64,000 bases of DNA from Lentzea sp033794685 (GTDB lineage Bacteria > Actinomycetota > Actinomycetes > Mycobacteriales > Pseudonocardiaceae), in assembly GCA_033794685.1 (NCBI GenBank), contig JARAYZ010000009.1. One strand, 5' to 3'. The notes under the pieces are model-generated. The model had not been told where the DNA came from and ran no database searches. It worked only from the letters and a program-made list of their open reading frames with translations. The translations under genes were made by a program, and so were the position numbers. Below are positions 38,164 through 46,866 of this stretch, piece by piece; position 1 is the first letter of the stretch, and every line of letters begins with the position of its first letter.

Positions 38164-39620
38164 GCAGGCGTCCCGTTCGTCGCGAACTCCTCGAGCACGC
38201 CGGCGAGGTCCGGACGCACACGGGCGTTGAGCAGAGTGCCCGACTCCGTGTGCTTCTCGGACAGCACCTCGCCGTCGCGGTGCACGCGGGCGACGACCTC
38301 GCCGCGCGCGTACGGCACGAGGGCCTCGACCACGACCTCAGGACGTGGCATCAGCTCGGCGATGCGGACCCGCAGCTCCTCGATGCCGAGGCCCGAGTGC
38401 GCCGACACGAACTCGGCGTCCGGGAACAGGTGCCGCAGCCGGGCCATGCCCAGGTCGCCCACGGCGTCGATCTTGTTCACGACGAGCAGCTCACGCGGCA
38501 TCGGCGTGCCGGACTCGTCGTTGATCTCGGCGAGGACCTCCCGCACGGCCTTGACCTGCTTCTCCGGCATGCCGTCGGAACCGTCGACCACGTGCACGAG
38601 CAGGTCGGACTGGCCGACCTCCTCCAGCGTGGAGCGGAACGCCTCGACCAGCTGGTGCGGCAGGTGCCGGACGAAGCCGACCGTGTCCGTCAGCGTGTAC
38701 GGCAGGCCATCGGGCGTCAGCGCGCGGCGCGTCGTCGGGTCGAGGGTGGCGAACAGCGCGTCCTCCACCAGTACACCGGCGCCCGTCAGCGCGTTGAGCA
38801 GCGACGACTTGCCCGCGTTGGTGTAGCCCGCGATCGCGATGCTCGGGATCTCGTTCGCCGTGCGGCGGCCCCGCTTGGTCTCGCGGACGACGCCGATCGC
38901 GGCGATCTCGCGGCGCAGTTTGGCGATGCGCGCGCGGATCCGTCGGCGGTCGGTCTCGATCTTGGTCTCACCGGGACCGCGCAGACCCACGCCGCCGTTG
39001 CCGCCACCGGCACGACCGCCGGCCTGCCTCGACAGCGACTCACCCCAACCGCGCAGTCGCGGCATCAGGTACTGCAGCTGGGCCAGCTCGACCTGCGCCT
39101 TGCCCTCCTTGGACTGCGCGTGCTGCGCGAAGATGTCCAGGATGAGCGCGGTGCGGTCGATGACCTTGACCTTGAGCTTCTCCTCCAGCTGACGCAGCTG
39201 GCCGGGCGAGAGCTCACCGTCGCAGATCACCGTGTCCGCGCCGGTCGACTGCACGACGTCCCGCAGCTCCGAGACCTTGCCGGAGCCGATGTACGTCGCC
39301 GCGTCCGGCTTGTCACGGCGCTGCACCACGCCTTCGAGCACCTCGGAGCCGGCGGTCTCGGCGAGGCGCGCGAGCTCGGCCATCGACGCGTCGGAGTCCG
39401 CTGCCGTGCCCTCGGTCCACACCCCGACGAGCACGACCCGCTCCAGGCGAAGCTGGCGGTACTCGACCTCGGTGACGTCCTCGAGCTCGGTGGACAGCCC
39501 CGCGACGCGGCGCAATGCCGCGCGCTCGACGCGTTCGAAGTCACCGGTGGAGAGTTCTTCCTCTTCCCAGGTGGTGTCGAACTCGGGGTCGAACTCTGTG
39601 CTCTGGATGTTTTCCGTCAT
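38160..39620 (-). CDS. hflX: GTPase HflX
   Basis: Ribosome-associated GTPase of 486 aa that rescues or splits stalled 70S ribosomes. The N-terminal HflX domain contains DAATYIGSGKVSELRDVV and the glycine-rich linker GGRAGGGNGGVGLRGPGETK. The G domain has G1 GYTNAGKSSLLN, G3 DTVGFVRHLP and G4 NKID. ATG 39620 begins MTENIQSTE, with an acidic N-terminal extension to about residue 40; an upstream in-frame start is ignored for lack of conservation. It is coupled to the downstream propeller gene by a TTGA overlap. Next to the dapF-miaA block, as in Mycobacterium. Confidence 0.93.
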   Translation of the reverse strand: MTENIQSTEFDPEFDTTWEEEELSTGDFERVERAALRRVAGLSTELEDVTEVEYRQLRLERVVLVGVWTEGTAADSDASMAELARLAETAGSEVLEGVVQRRDKPDAATYIGSGKVSELRDVVQSTGADTVICDGELSPGQLRQLEEKLKVKVIDRTALILDIFAQHAQSKEGKAQVELAQLQYLMPRLRGWGESLSRQAGGRAGGGNGGVGLRGPGETKIETDRRRIRARIAKLRREIAAIGVVRETKRGRRTANEIPSIAIAGYTNAGKSSLLNALTGAGVLVEDALFATLDPTTRRALTPDGLPYTLTDTVGFVRHLPHQLVEAFRSTLEEVGQSDLLVHVVDGSDGMPEKQVKAVREVLAEINDESGTPMPRELLVVNKIDAVGDLGMARLRHLFPDAEFVSAHSGLGIEELRVRIAELMPRPEVVVEALVPYARGEVVARVHRDGEVLSEKHTESGTLLNARVRPDLAGVLEEFATNGTPA

Positions 39621-39645
39621 TTGCCCTTCATCGTCCCACGGACAG

Positions 39646-40146
39646 TTAGTCCCCCGGATACACCGCGAGGTAGATCGCCACACGGGGAACATCCGGATTG
39701 ACCGGTTGCGCGGCCAGCTCATCCATCAACGAAGCGAGCCGCTGCTTTAGTTCCTCCGGGTCGACGGTCACGACCAGACGGCTCTGATCCACGTCACTGA
39801 GCCCGATGTCGGCGACCTCGCCGAGGAAAGCGTGCAACATCGCCTCGCCGACGGCGACCGCATTTTCGCTGTTGTCGAGCTGCCAGGACAGCCCTGTCGA
39901 CCGATAGGGGATCTCTTTCGCGCCCCGGTTGCCCGCGCGTGACGGCATCGCCTCCAGGAATCCGGCGGCGACGAGCTTGCGCACGTGGTGCAGCGTCGTG
40001 GCCGGGTCCTTGCCCAGGCGTTGCGCCAGCTCCTTGTTGGTGAGCGGGCGCTCGAACGTCATGCGGATCATCCGCAACCGCAGGTCAGAGCTCAGGGCGG
40101 CGGCTTCCTGACTCGTCGCGGGACGTCGCTTCCGGGAGAGTGGCAC
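39646..40146 (-). CDS. ArsR-like winged-helix regulator
   Basis: Regulator of 166 aa. The HTH (about 15-80) shows ALSSDLRLRMIRMTFERPLT, NKELAQRLGKDPATTLHHVR and KLVAAGFLEAMPSRAGNRG. The C-terminal half may bind an effector or dimerise. GTG at 40146. It is divergent from the MFS-SMP-30 pair; a 9-8-9 inverted repeat between them overlaps its own promoter, indicating autoregulation and control of the exporter. The effector is unknown. Confidence 0.85.
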   Translation of the reverse strand: MPLSRKRRPATSQEAAALSSDLRLRMIRMTFERPLTNKELAQRLGKDPATTLHHVRKLVAAGFLEAMPSRAGNRGAKEIPYRSTGLSWQLDNSENAVAVGEAMLHAFLGEVADIGLSDVDQSRLVVTVDPEELKQRLASLMDELAAQPVNPDVPRVAIYLAVYPGD

Positions 40147-40152
40147 GGGCCC

Positions 40153-40187
40153 AGTCTAGTTGAGTGATTGACAGTTTCCAATCACTC
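40153..40187 (-). promoter_or_regulatory. ArsR operator and promoter between arsR-like gene and MFS
   Basis: GAGTGATTG (40162-40170) and CAATCACTC (40179-40187) form a perfect 9 bp inverted repeat. On the minus strand TTGGAA (40176-40181) and TAGACT (40153-40158) are spaced 17 bp, giving a good promoter for the regulator that the operator would occlude. Confidence 0.7.
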
Positions 40188-40204
40188 GGCGCAGACTCCC
40201 CGCC

Positions 40205-41446
40205 ATGACGCTTTGGGGGCATCACGACTTCCGCCGGCTGTGGATCGGCGACACGATCAGCCAGTTCGGTGTGAGCATCGGCATCACGGTCATCCCGCTG
40301 CTCGCGGCAGGCGCGCTGCACGCGACACCGTTCGAGATGGGACTGCTCGCCGCCGCGAGCACCGTGGCGTTCCTGCTGATCGGGCTTCCGGCGGGCGTCT
40401 GGGTCGACCGCATGCACCGCAAGCCGCTGATGATCGCGATGGACGTCGCCCGCGCCGCGCTGATGCTGAGCGTGCCCGTCGCGGGGTGGATGGGTGTGCT
40501 CGACCTGCCGCAGCTGATCGTCGTGAGTCTCGCGATCGGCGTGTGCACCGTCTTCTTCGACGTCGCGTACCAGTCGTACCTGCCGTCGCTCGTGGGACGC
40601 GACCAGCTGGTCGAGGGCAACTCGAAACTGCAGGCCAGCATGTCCGTGGCGGACGTGTCGGGACCGGCGATCGGCGGGTACGTGGCGCAGTTCCTCGGCG
40701 CGGCCAACGGCGTGCTCGCGACGGGCCTCGGTTACCTGAGCTCGGCGTTCTTCCTGTTCCGGATCAGGACGGTGGAGACCACGCCGGAACGCCACCCCGA
40801 CCCGCACCTGCGGCGCGAGATCATGGAGGGGCTGCGGTTCGTCTTCGGCAACCCCACCCTGCGCAAGATCGTGGCCTGCACCGGTACGTCGAACTTCTTC
40901 CACGGTATCCAGAACGCCGTGAGCGTGCTGTTCCTGCTGCGGGTCGCGGGGCTGAGCGAGGGCACGGCGGGTCTGGTCTTCAGCGCCAGCGGTGTCGGCG
41001 GCGTGCTCGGCGCCATGGTCGCGCACCGACTCGGCGTGCTGATCGGACAGGCTCGCCTGATCTGGCTCGTGCCGATGCTGACCTGGCCTTTCGTGCTGCT
41101 GATGCCGCTCACGAAGCCTGGCTGGGGCATCACGTTCGCGATGGCAGGGCTCGCGATCAGCGCGTTCGGCGTCGTCGTCTACAACGTCGGCCAGGTGAGC
41201 TACCGGCAGGCGATCTGCCCTGATCACCTGCTGGGCCGGATGAACGCCTCGATCCGCTGGGTGGTGTGGGGCGCGACGCCGCTGGGCGCGCTGCTGGGCG
41301 GCGGGCTCGGCACGTGGATCGGGATCGTGCCGACGCTGTGGGTGTCCCTGATCGGCTCGGTGGCCGGGATGTTGTGGGTGCTGTTCTCGCCGTTGCGGAC
41401 TATGCGGGACCTGCCGGCCGCGTCTAGCGTCGAGGCCCATGGCTGA
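40205..41446 (+). CDS. MFS transporter (DHA3-type)
   Basis: Twelve-helix major facilitator of 413 aa, probably a proton-driven exporter. The N-terminus reads HHDFRRLWIGDTISQFG, and the signature loop GLPAGVWVDRMHRKPLM between helices 2 and 3 is canonical. The C-terminal half begins after LRFVFGNPTLRKIVA. It resembles DHA3 (EntS/MefA-like) drug or siderophore exporters. Divergent from the ArsR-like regulator, whose operator lies 18 bp before its start. It overlaps the SMP-30 gene by 8 bp. The substrate is unknown. Confidence 0.9.
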   Translation: MTLWGHHDFRRLWIGDTISQFGVSIGITVIPLLAAGALHATPFEMGLLAAASTVAFLLIGLPAGVWVDRMHRKPLMIAMDVARAALMLSVPVAGWMGVLDLPQLIVVSLAIGVCTVFFDVAYQSYLPSLVGRDQLVEGNSKLQASMSVADVSGPAIGGYVAQFLGAANGVLATGLGYLSSAFFLFRIRTVETTPERHPDPHLRREIMEGLRFVFGNPTLRKIVACTGTSNFFHGIQNAVSVLFLLRVAGLSEGTAGLVFSASGVGGVLGAMVAHRLGVLIGQARLIWLVPMLTWPFVLLMPLTKPGWGITFAMAGLAISAFGVVVYNVGQVSYRQAICPDHLLGRMNASIRWVVWGATPLGALLGGGLGTWIGIVPTLWVSLIGSVAGMLWVLFSPLRTMRDLPAASSVEAHG

Positions 41447-42320
41447 CACGAGGGTTGTGCGGGAAGGTCTCCACTTCGGCGAGGGGCCGCGACGCGGTCC
41501 CGACGGCCGCCTCTACTACTCCGACTTCTACGCGGGCGAGGTGCACGCCCTCGACCTGACGACCGGTGACGACGAGGTCGTCGTGGCCTTCGACGGTCAG
41601 CCCTCGGGCCTCGGCTGGCTGCCCGACGGCCGATTGCTGGTCGTCTCGATGCTCGACCGCACGGTCCGCCGTCTCGAAGGCGACGACCTCGTCCTGCACG
41701 CTGATATATCGGATATCGCGACGTTCCACGCCAACGACATGCTCGTCGACGGCGAGGGCCGCGCGTACGTCGGCAACTTCGGCTTCGACCTGCACGGGCT
41801 GATCGACGAGGTCGGCATCCCGCGACTGCTCGAACCGGACTTCGACCCGCAGGGCGCCGCGCTGGCACTCGTTCAGCCCGATGGTTCGGTCAGCGTCGTC
41901 GCCGAGGACCTCAAGTTCCCGAACGGCATGGCGCTGCTGCCCGACCCGACGGGCGAGTCGGAGAGCGGCAGCATCCTCGTCGTCGCCGAGACCGTTGCGT
42001 TTCAGCTCACTTCGTTTTCGGTCGACCGCAACGGATCGTTGCAAAACCGCAGGGTGTGGGCCGATGTGAAGGAGTTCGGGATCGCGCCGGACGGGATCGC
42101 GGGTGACGGGGACGGCGTGTGGGTGGCGCCGGCGTTGCAGCCCGCGGCGTTCCGGGTGACGGAGGGCGGCAAGATCACACATCGGGTCGAGACGACGCAG
42201 ACGGTGTTCGCCGTCGCCGTCGTCGACGACCACCTCGTGTGCCTGACGGCGCCGGACTCGAACCCGTCCGTGGTCAAGCCCGAGCGGCTCGGGAAGATCG
42301 AGGTCTACCCGCTGCACTGA
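41439..42320 (+). CDS. SMP-30/gluconolactonase-family protein
   Basis: Six-bladed propeller lactonase-like protein of 293 aa. Family motifs: FGEGPRRGPDGRLYYSDFYA, GQPSGLGWLPDGRLLVVSML, HANDMLVDGEGRAYVGNFGF (metal Asn/Asp region) and FPNGMALLPD. These typically hydrolyse sugar or other lactones with a divalent metal. ATG 41439 overlaps the MFS stop by 8 bp, so both are made together under the ArsR-like regulator. An exact CGATATATCAG lies inside and the TGA stop is part of a 19 bp copy. Confidence 0.88.
   Translation: MADTRVVREGLHFGEGPRRGPDGRLYYSDFYAGEVHALDLTTGDDEVVVAFDGQPSGLGWLPDGRLLVVSMLDRTVRRLEGDDLVLHADISDIATFHANDMLVDGEGRAYVGNFGFDLHGLIDEVGIPRLLEPDFDPQGAALALVQPDGSVSVVAEDLKFPNGMALLPDPTGESESGSILVVAETVAFQLTSFSVDRNGSLQNRRVWADVKEFGIAPDGIAGDGDGVWVAPALQPAAFRVTEGGKITHRVETTQTVFAVAVVDDHLVCLTAPDSNPSVVKPERLGKIEVYPLH
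41701..41719 (-). repeat. CGATATATCAG motif, extended copy 5 (within SMP-30 gene)
   Basis: CTGATATATCGGATATCGC contains the exact 11-mer on the minus strand and nearly the whole 19 bp element. In the gene frame it reads GAT-ATA-TCG-GAT-ATC (Asp-Ile-Ser-Asp-Ile). Confidence 0.8.
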
Positions 42321-42335
42321 TATGCGATATATCAG
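42317..42335 (+). repeat. 19-bp inverted repeat of the CGATATATCAG family, overlapping the SMP-30 stop
   Basis: CTGATATGCGATATATCAG has the same 7-5-7 design as 37179-37197. It again supplies the TGA stop and sits between convergent genes (SMP-30 and dapF). Confidence 0.85.
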
Positions 42336-42350
42336 TTAGCGCCTCAAAGC

Positions 42351-43157
42351 TCAGGCGAGGGCGTCCCACCAGGACTTGTCGAGCTCGCCGCGCGCGACGA
42401 GCACGGCAGGTCCGGTGAGGGTCGACGTCGTCGGCTCGATGGTCACGACGACCTGGCCGCCGAGGACGTCGACGGTCGCCGAGCCGGTGGTCCTGCCCTG
42501 GCCCGCGAGCCACGAGGCGACGGACGCGACGGTGCCGGTGCCGCACGAGCGGGTCTCCCCCACGCCGCGCTCGTAGACGCGCATGCGCAGCGCGGCGTCG
42601 CCGATCACGTTGATGAGCTCGACGTTCACGCCGTGCGGGAACATCACCGGGTCGAAGCCGGGCGGCACGGTGAGGTCGAAGCCCTCGACCGGGACGTCGG
42701 TGACGCACGCCAGGTGCGGGTTGCCCACGTCGACCGCGAAGCCGCCGATGCCGGCGCCGTCGACCGCGGCGATGGACGTGCCGGTGACGCGTGCGGGACC
42801 CATGTCGTTCGTGACGGAGCCGTCCGGGTGCGTCGTCACCGTCCGGTCACCGGCGCGGGTCCCCACCACGAACTCGCCCTGCGGCTGGTGGCCCGCGTCG
42901 ACGAGGTAGCGGGCGAAGACGCGCAGGCCGTTGCCGCACATCTCGGCGATGGAGCCGTCGGCGTTGCGGTAGTCCATGAACCACTTGCCGCCGGAGGTGC
43001 CATCGGACCGGACGACGCGCAGCACGCCGTCGGCGCCCAGGCCGCGCTGCCGGTCGCACAGCGCCTGCACGCGCGCGACGGTCAGGTCCAGCTGGTCATC
43101 GAGGTCGGGCAGGATGACGAAGTCGTTCTCCGTGCCGTGCCCCTTCACGAACTCCAC
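42351..43157 (-). CDS. dapF: Diaminopimelate epimerase
   Basis: Cofactor-free racemase of 268 aa converting LL- to meso-diaminopimelate for lysine and peptidoglycan. The two catalytic cysteines are in MCGNGLRVFARYL and RSCGTGTVASVA. FVKGHGTENDFVILPD near the N-terminus is typical. ATG 43157 overlaps the end of miaA by 13 bp on the same strand. The 3' end faces SMP-30 with a CGATATATCAG element between them. Confidence 0.95.
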   Translation of the reverse strand: MEFVKGHGTENDFVILPDLDDQLDLTVARVQALCDRQRGLGADGVLRVVRSDGTSGGKWFMDYRNADGSIAEMCGNGLRVFARYLVDAGHQPQGEFVVGTRAGDRTVTTHPDGSVTNDMGPARVTGTSIAAVDGAGIGGFAVDVGNPHLACVTDVPVEGFDLTVPPGFDPVMFPHGVNVELINVIGDAALRMRVYERGVGETRSCGTGTVASVASWLAGQGRTTGSATVDVLGGQVVVTIEPTTSTLTGPAVLVARGELDKSWWDALA

Positions 43158-44053
43158 GGGACAAGGCTACCGGCGGCGTCCAAAAGATCCGGGCGAGCAC
43201 CGTCGAGCCAGGTGATGCGCTGGTCACGCCGGAACCACGACCGCTGCCGCCGCACGAACCGGCGGGTGGCGCGTTTGGTCTCCTCGGCGGCGAAGTCGAT
43301 CGTGCAGGCTCCGTCCATTGCGGACAGCACCTGCTGGTAGCCGAGGGCGCGGGACGCGGTCTTGCCGTCACGCAGGCCGATCCGGACGAGGGCGCGCACC
43401 TCGGCCTCCAGGCCGGACGCGAACATCTGGTCCACCCTCAGGTCGACCCGGGAGTCCAGTTCGGACACCTCGCGGTCGACGCCGATCTGGACGGTGCCGT
43501 ACCGGGCGGGGCCGGGCTTGGGCAGGTTCGCCGAGAACGGTTGCCCCGTCAGCTCGATGACCTCCAGCGCGCGCACGATGCGGCGGCCGTTGGACGGCAG
43601 GATCGCGATCGCGGCGGCCGGGTCGAGCTCCTGCAGGCGCCGGTGCAACGCCTCGGAGCCCGAGGACGCCAGTTCGGCCTCGAAGCGCAGGCGCACGGCG
43701 TCGTCGGTGCCGGGGAACTTCAGGTCGTCCAGCACCGCCTGCACGTAGAGCCCCGAACCACCGACGAGCACCGGGGTGCGGCCCGCGGCGAGCAGGTCCT
43801 CGACGACGGCCCGCGTCTCGCGCTGGTAGGCGGCCACGGACGCGGTCTCCGTGACGGACAGGACGTCGAACAGGTGGTGCGGCACGCCCCGGCGTTCGGC
43901 GACGGGCATCTTGGCCGTGCCGATGTCCATGCCGCGGTAGAGCTGCATGGCGTCGGCGTTGACGACCTCTCCCCCGAACCGTTCCGCGAGCGCGACGGCC
44001 AGGTCGGACTTGCCGGTCGCGGTGGGTCCGACGACTGCGATGGGGGTGATCAC
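43145..44053 (-). CDS. miaA: tRNA dimethylallyltransferase
   Basis: Transfers the dimethylallyl group to A37 of UNN-reading tRNAs, 302 aa. The P-loop VVGPTATGKSDLAVAL is at the N-terminus, followed by VNADAMQLYRGMDIGTAK and VGGSGLYVQAVLDDL. C-terminal basic segment RRFVRRQRSWFRRD. GTG 44053 overlaps the upstream DODA-like gene stop (GTGA). Its product is the substrate of MiaB, encoded 3 kb away. Confidence 0.95.
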   Translation of the reverse strand: MITPIAVVGPTATGKSDLAVALAERFGGEVVNADAMQLYRGMDIGTAKMPVAERRGVPHHLFDVLSVTETASVAAYQRETRAVVEDLLAAGRTPVLVGGSGLYVQAVLDDLKFPGTDDAVRLRFEAELASSGSEALHRRLQELDPAAAIAILPSNGRRIVRALEVIELTGQPFSANLPKPGPARYGTVQIGVDREVSELDSRVDLRVDQMFASGLEAEVRALVRIGLRDGKTASRALGYQQVLSAMDGACTIDFAAEETKRATRRFVRRQRSWFRRDQRITWLDGARPDLLDAAGSLVPWSS

Positions 44054-44730
44054 GGGCGCTCCCAGACAGCGACGTGGTAGCCCACGCCGAACGGTGCGAA
44101 GAACTCGGCACTGGCGCAACGCCACGGTCCGGGCACGCCGGCGAGGACCTGCCACGCCGCACGGCCCTGCGCGCCGAGTTCGCGGGCGAGGTCGAGGTCG
44201 AGGGCGAGCAGGCCGTCCACGTCGGCCGCGGCAAGCAGAGTGTGGACCAAAGAATCAAAAGGTCCCGAACGCTCGTCGTCCGATCCGGGTGAGCGCGGGC
44301 CGTGCCGGGTCGAGCCGTCGCCCAGAACGAGGAGGCCGGCGTCCTCGGACGCGAGTTGTTGTCCAAACGAGACACAATCGGAGACGGGCAGGTCACGCGG
44401 TACGAGTTCGACGCGTGACACCTCGACTGCGCAGCGTTCCCGAAGCCACGCGGTGATTAGCACTGGCAACGGAATCCGGGCGTCCGGGGCCAGGTCACCG
44501 CCGAGTGACGCGGGCAGATCGACCCCATAACCGAGAAAACTTCCCGACAACGGAGGCACGTAGGTCGCACGGCCACCGTCGTCCACTGCCACCGCGACCC
44601 ACGGACCGGGCAGTTTTCCTGCTGCGGCAAGGGTTGCGGCGCGCACGGACTCGGTTTCGGCGGCGGCTCCCACGACCAGTTCTGGCACCAGAAGAGGTGG
44701 GTGCGGCACCACCACAGCGCGGGTGATCAC
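44050..44730 (-). CDS. Class III extradiol dioxygenase subunit B-like protein
   Basis: Protein of 226 aa matching the LigB/DODA-like family found between miaA and miaB in actinobacteria (Rv2728c in M. tuberculosis). Visible are MITRAVVVPHPPLLVPELV at the N-terminus and LLVLGDGSTRHGPRSPGS, which resemble metal-site segments of the family, although a catalytic role is not established. GTG start at 44730. It overlaps miaA (GTGA). Confidence 0.8.
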   Translation of the reverse strand: MITRAVVVPHPPLLVPELVVGAAAETESVRAATLAAAGKLPGPWVAVAVDDGGRATYVPPLSGSFLGYGVDLPASLGGDLAPDARIPLPVLITAWLRERCAVEVSRVELVPRDLPVSDCVSFGQQLASEDAGLLVLGDGSTRHGPRSPGSDDERSGPFDSLVHTLLAAADVDGLLALDLDLARELGAQGRAAWQVLAGVPGPWRCASAEFFAPFGVGYHVAVWERP

Positions 44731-44841
44731 AACGAACCAGGCTACCTATCGTGGACTCCCAGTACCGAGTCGAGCTCTGACCTGTTTGAATGCGCGCGGG
44801 GAACTGGGGACGGGAGACCCTCCAGCGCCCGTATTGCATCG

Positions 44842-44879
44842 GCCCCGCTTCTGGCGGGGCGCCCGTGGCAGGCACGGGC
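44842..44879 (+). promoter_or_regulatory. Two abutting stem-loops in the DUF349 leader
   Basis: Two 7 bp stem-loops sit end to end: GCCCCGC/GCGGGGC (44842-44860) and GCCCGTG/CACGGGC (44861-44879), each with a 5-base loop, directly upstream of the GGAGGA ribosome site. They could form a leader structure modulating translation or mRNA stability. Confidence 0.55.
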
Positions 44880-44900
44880 GTCAGATGGGAGGAACCGGCG

Positions 44901-46250
44901 ATGTCGGAGCAGGACAGCACACCGGAGGCCGTGGCCGAGACCGCTCCAGTGGCGGTCGCAGCCGAGGGCGGGGTCGAGGAAACGCCGAAGGAGACCCCGC
45001 CGCAGGCGTCGCCTCCGGCCGTCCCCGTGGCGTCGGACCACCCTGACCGCTGGGGGCGCGTGGACGCCGACGGCACCGTGTACGTGAAGACCGAGGACGG
45101 CGAACGTGCTGTCGGGTCGTGGCAGGCCGGTGAGCCGGTCGAGGGTCTCGCGCACTTCGCGCGGCGCTTCGACGACCTGCGCACCGAGGTCGAGCTGCTC
45201 GTGTCGCGGCTCAAGTCCGGCGCCGGCGACCCCAAGCACGCCCTCACCAGCGCGAAGCACGTCAAGGAGCAGCTCGCCGAGGCCGCCGTCGTCGGCGACC
45301 TGAAGGCGCTGGCCGCCCGTGTCGAGCACGTGCTGGTGCAGGCCGAGGCCGGCATGGAGAAGGCGAAGGAGGCCAAGGAGGCCGCCCGAGCCCAGTCCGT
45401 GGCGCGCAAGCAGGCGCTCGTCGACGAGGCCGAGTCGATCGCGAACGAGTCGACGCAGTGGAAGGTCGCGGGCGACCGGCTGCGCCAGATCCTCGACGAG
45501 TGGAAGACCATCCGCGGCGTCGACCGCAAGACCGACGAGCAGTTGTGGCGCCGGTTCTCGAAGGCCCGTGACGCGTTCAACCGCCGTCGCGGCTCGCACT
45601 TCGCGGACCTCGACCGCCAGCGTTCGGTCGCGAAGGGCTCCAAGCAGGCGCTCGTCGACGAGGCCGAGAAGCTCGTCGACTCCGACGACTGGGGCCCCAC
45701 GGCCGGTCGTTACAAGGAGCTGATGGTCGAGTGGAAGGCCGCCGGGCGTGCGCCCAAGGAGGCCGACGACGCGCTGTGGCAGCGGTTCCGGGCGGCGCAG
45801 GACGCGTTCTTCCAGAAGCGTTCCGAGGCGTTCAGCGAGCGGGACGCCGAGTTCTCGGCCAACGCGAAGCTGAAGGAGGAGCTGCTCGCCGAGGCCGAGG
45901 GCATCGACCCGTCGGGTGACCTCGAGGCGGCCCGCAACGCCCTCTACAAGATCCAGGAACGCTGGGACGCCATCGGCAAGGTGCCGCGTGAGCGCATCCG
46001 CGACCTCGAGGGCAAGCTCCGCTCCATCGAGGAGCGGGTCCGCGGCGCGGTCGACGCCCAGTGGCGCCGGTCCGACCCCGAGGCCGAGGCCCGCGTGGCC
46101 CAGTTCCGCGAGCGCGTGGAGCAGTTCGAGGCGCAGGCCGCCAAGGCCCGTGCCGCGGGCGACAAGCGCCGCACCGAGCAGGCCGAGGCTCAGGCCGCCC
46201 AGTGGCGTGAGTGGCTCGCCGCCGCTGAGCAGGCGCTGGCGACCCGCTAG
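44901..46250 (+). CDS. DUF349-repeat coiled-coil protein
   Basis: Long helical protein of 449 aa with DUF349 repeats, homologous in position to Rv2731. A low-complexity Pro/Ala/Glu N-terminus (1-45) leads to a conserved segment (DHPDRWGRVDADGTVYVKTE) and then three DUF349 units (WKVAGDRLRQILDEWKTIRG, GRYKELMVEWKAAGRAPKEA, AARNALYKIQERWDAIGKVP) and a charged C-terminal coiled coil. Function unknown. ATG 44901 has GGAGGA at 8 bases. It is divergent from the DODA-miaA-dapF operon and followed by a perfect 21 bp terminator hairpin. Confidence 0.88.
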   Translation: MSEQDSTPEAVAETAPVAVAAEGGVEETPKETPPQASPPAVPVASDHPDRWGRVDADGTVYVKTEDGERAVGSWQAGEPVEGLAHFARRFDDLRTEVELLVSRLKSGAGDPKHALTSAKHVKEQLAEAAVVGDLKALAARVEHVLVQAEAGMEKAKEAKEAARAQSVARKQALVDEAESIANESTQWKVAGDRLRQILDEWKTIRGVDRKTDEQLWRRFSKARDAFNRRRGSHFADLDRQRSVAKGSKQALVDEAEKLVDSDDWGPTAGRYKELMVEWKAAGRAPKEADDALWQRFRAAQDAFFQKRSEAFSERDAEFSANAKLKEELLAEAEGIDPSGDLEAARNALYKIQERWDAIGKVPRERIRDLEGKLRSIEERVRGAVDAQWRRSDPEAEARVAQFRERVEQFEAQAAKARAAGDKRRTEQAEAQAAQWREWLAAAEQALATR

Positions 46251-46257
46251 AGGTTCT

Positions 46258-46303
46258 AACGTCTGAGGGCCCCTCTCCCAGTGGAGAGGGGCCCTCAGAC
46301 GTT
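46258..46303. terminator. Bidirectional hairpin terminator
   Basis: A perfect 21 bp stem (46258-46278 with 46283-46303) and a CAGT loop immediately after the DUF349 stop. It also faces the 3' end of the convergent membrane gene at 46387. Confidence 0.85.
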
Positions 46304-46386
46304 CTCAGCGGGAAGTTCGCCACTTCTGGTCGTCGCCGCCGAGCAGCGACACCGATCAGCCAGGTGCCGTTCTCACAGCGGTCCGA

Positions 46387-46866
46387 TCACAGCTGGGGCG
46401 GGCGCGAGGCCGCGATCTTCACCCACTTGACCAGCAGCACGATCACGGCGATCACCGCGATGATCAGCCCGAGCCCCGGGCCGGGACCGATCGTCTTGTT
46501 GCTCGTCGTGGTCTGCTGCGTCCAGATCGACAGCACACCGATGATCGACCCCGCGAACAGCCCCAGCGAGCACACCCACGTGAGGCCCCAGCGCCGCACC
46601 GCGAGCGTGACGCCGGAACCGACGACGCCGAAGCCGAGAGCCAGGTACGAGAACAGCTTCGGGAGGAACAGCGCCGACTCGCCGAGCACGACCTGCAGGC
46701 CCGTGTACTCGCCGATCCACGGCAGGACCAGCGACACCAGGATCGCGAGCACCGCGATCGAGATCGTCAGCGCGCCCTGACCGGGATCGATGCGCTTGGC
46801 CGCTTCGTGCTCCACCGAGTCGATTTCCTTGCGCAAGAAGTCGTCCGATTCTCTTGGATCACTCAC
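46387..46866 (-). CDS. Four-helix membrane protein downstream of miaB
   Basis: Integral membrane protein of 159 aa, the positional equivalent of Rv2732c. A short cytoplasmic N-terminus (VSDPRESDDFLRKEIDSVEH) is followed by four hydrophobic segments (ISIAVLAILVSLVLPWIG; LFSYLALGFGVVGSGVTL; WVCSLGLFAGSIIGVLSI; LIIAVIAVIVLLVKWV). Function unknown. GTG 46866 overlaps the miaB stop by four bases (GTGA), so translation is coupled. Confidence 0.82.
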   Translation of the reverse strand: MSDPRESDDFLRKEIDSVEHEAAKRIDPGQGALTISIAVLAILVSLVLPWIGEYTGLQVVLGESALFLPKLFSYLALGFGVVGSGVTLAVRRWGLTWVCSLGLFAGSIIGVLSIWTQQTTTSNKTIGPGPGLGLIIAVIAVIVLLVKWVKIAASRPPQL

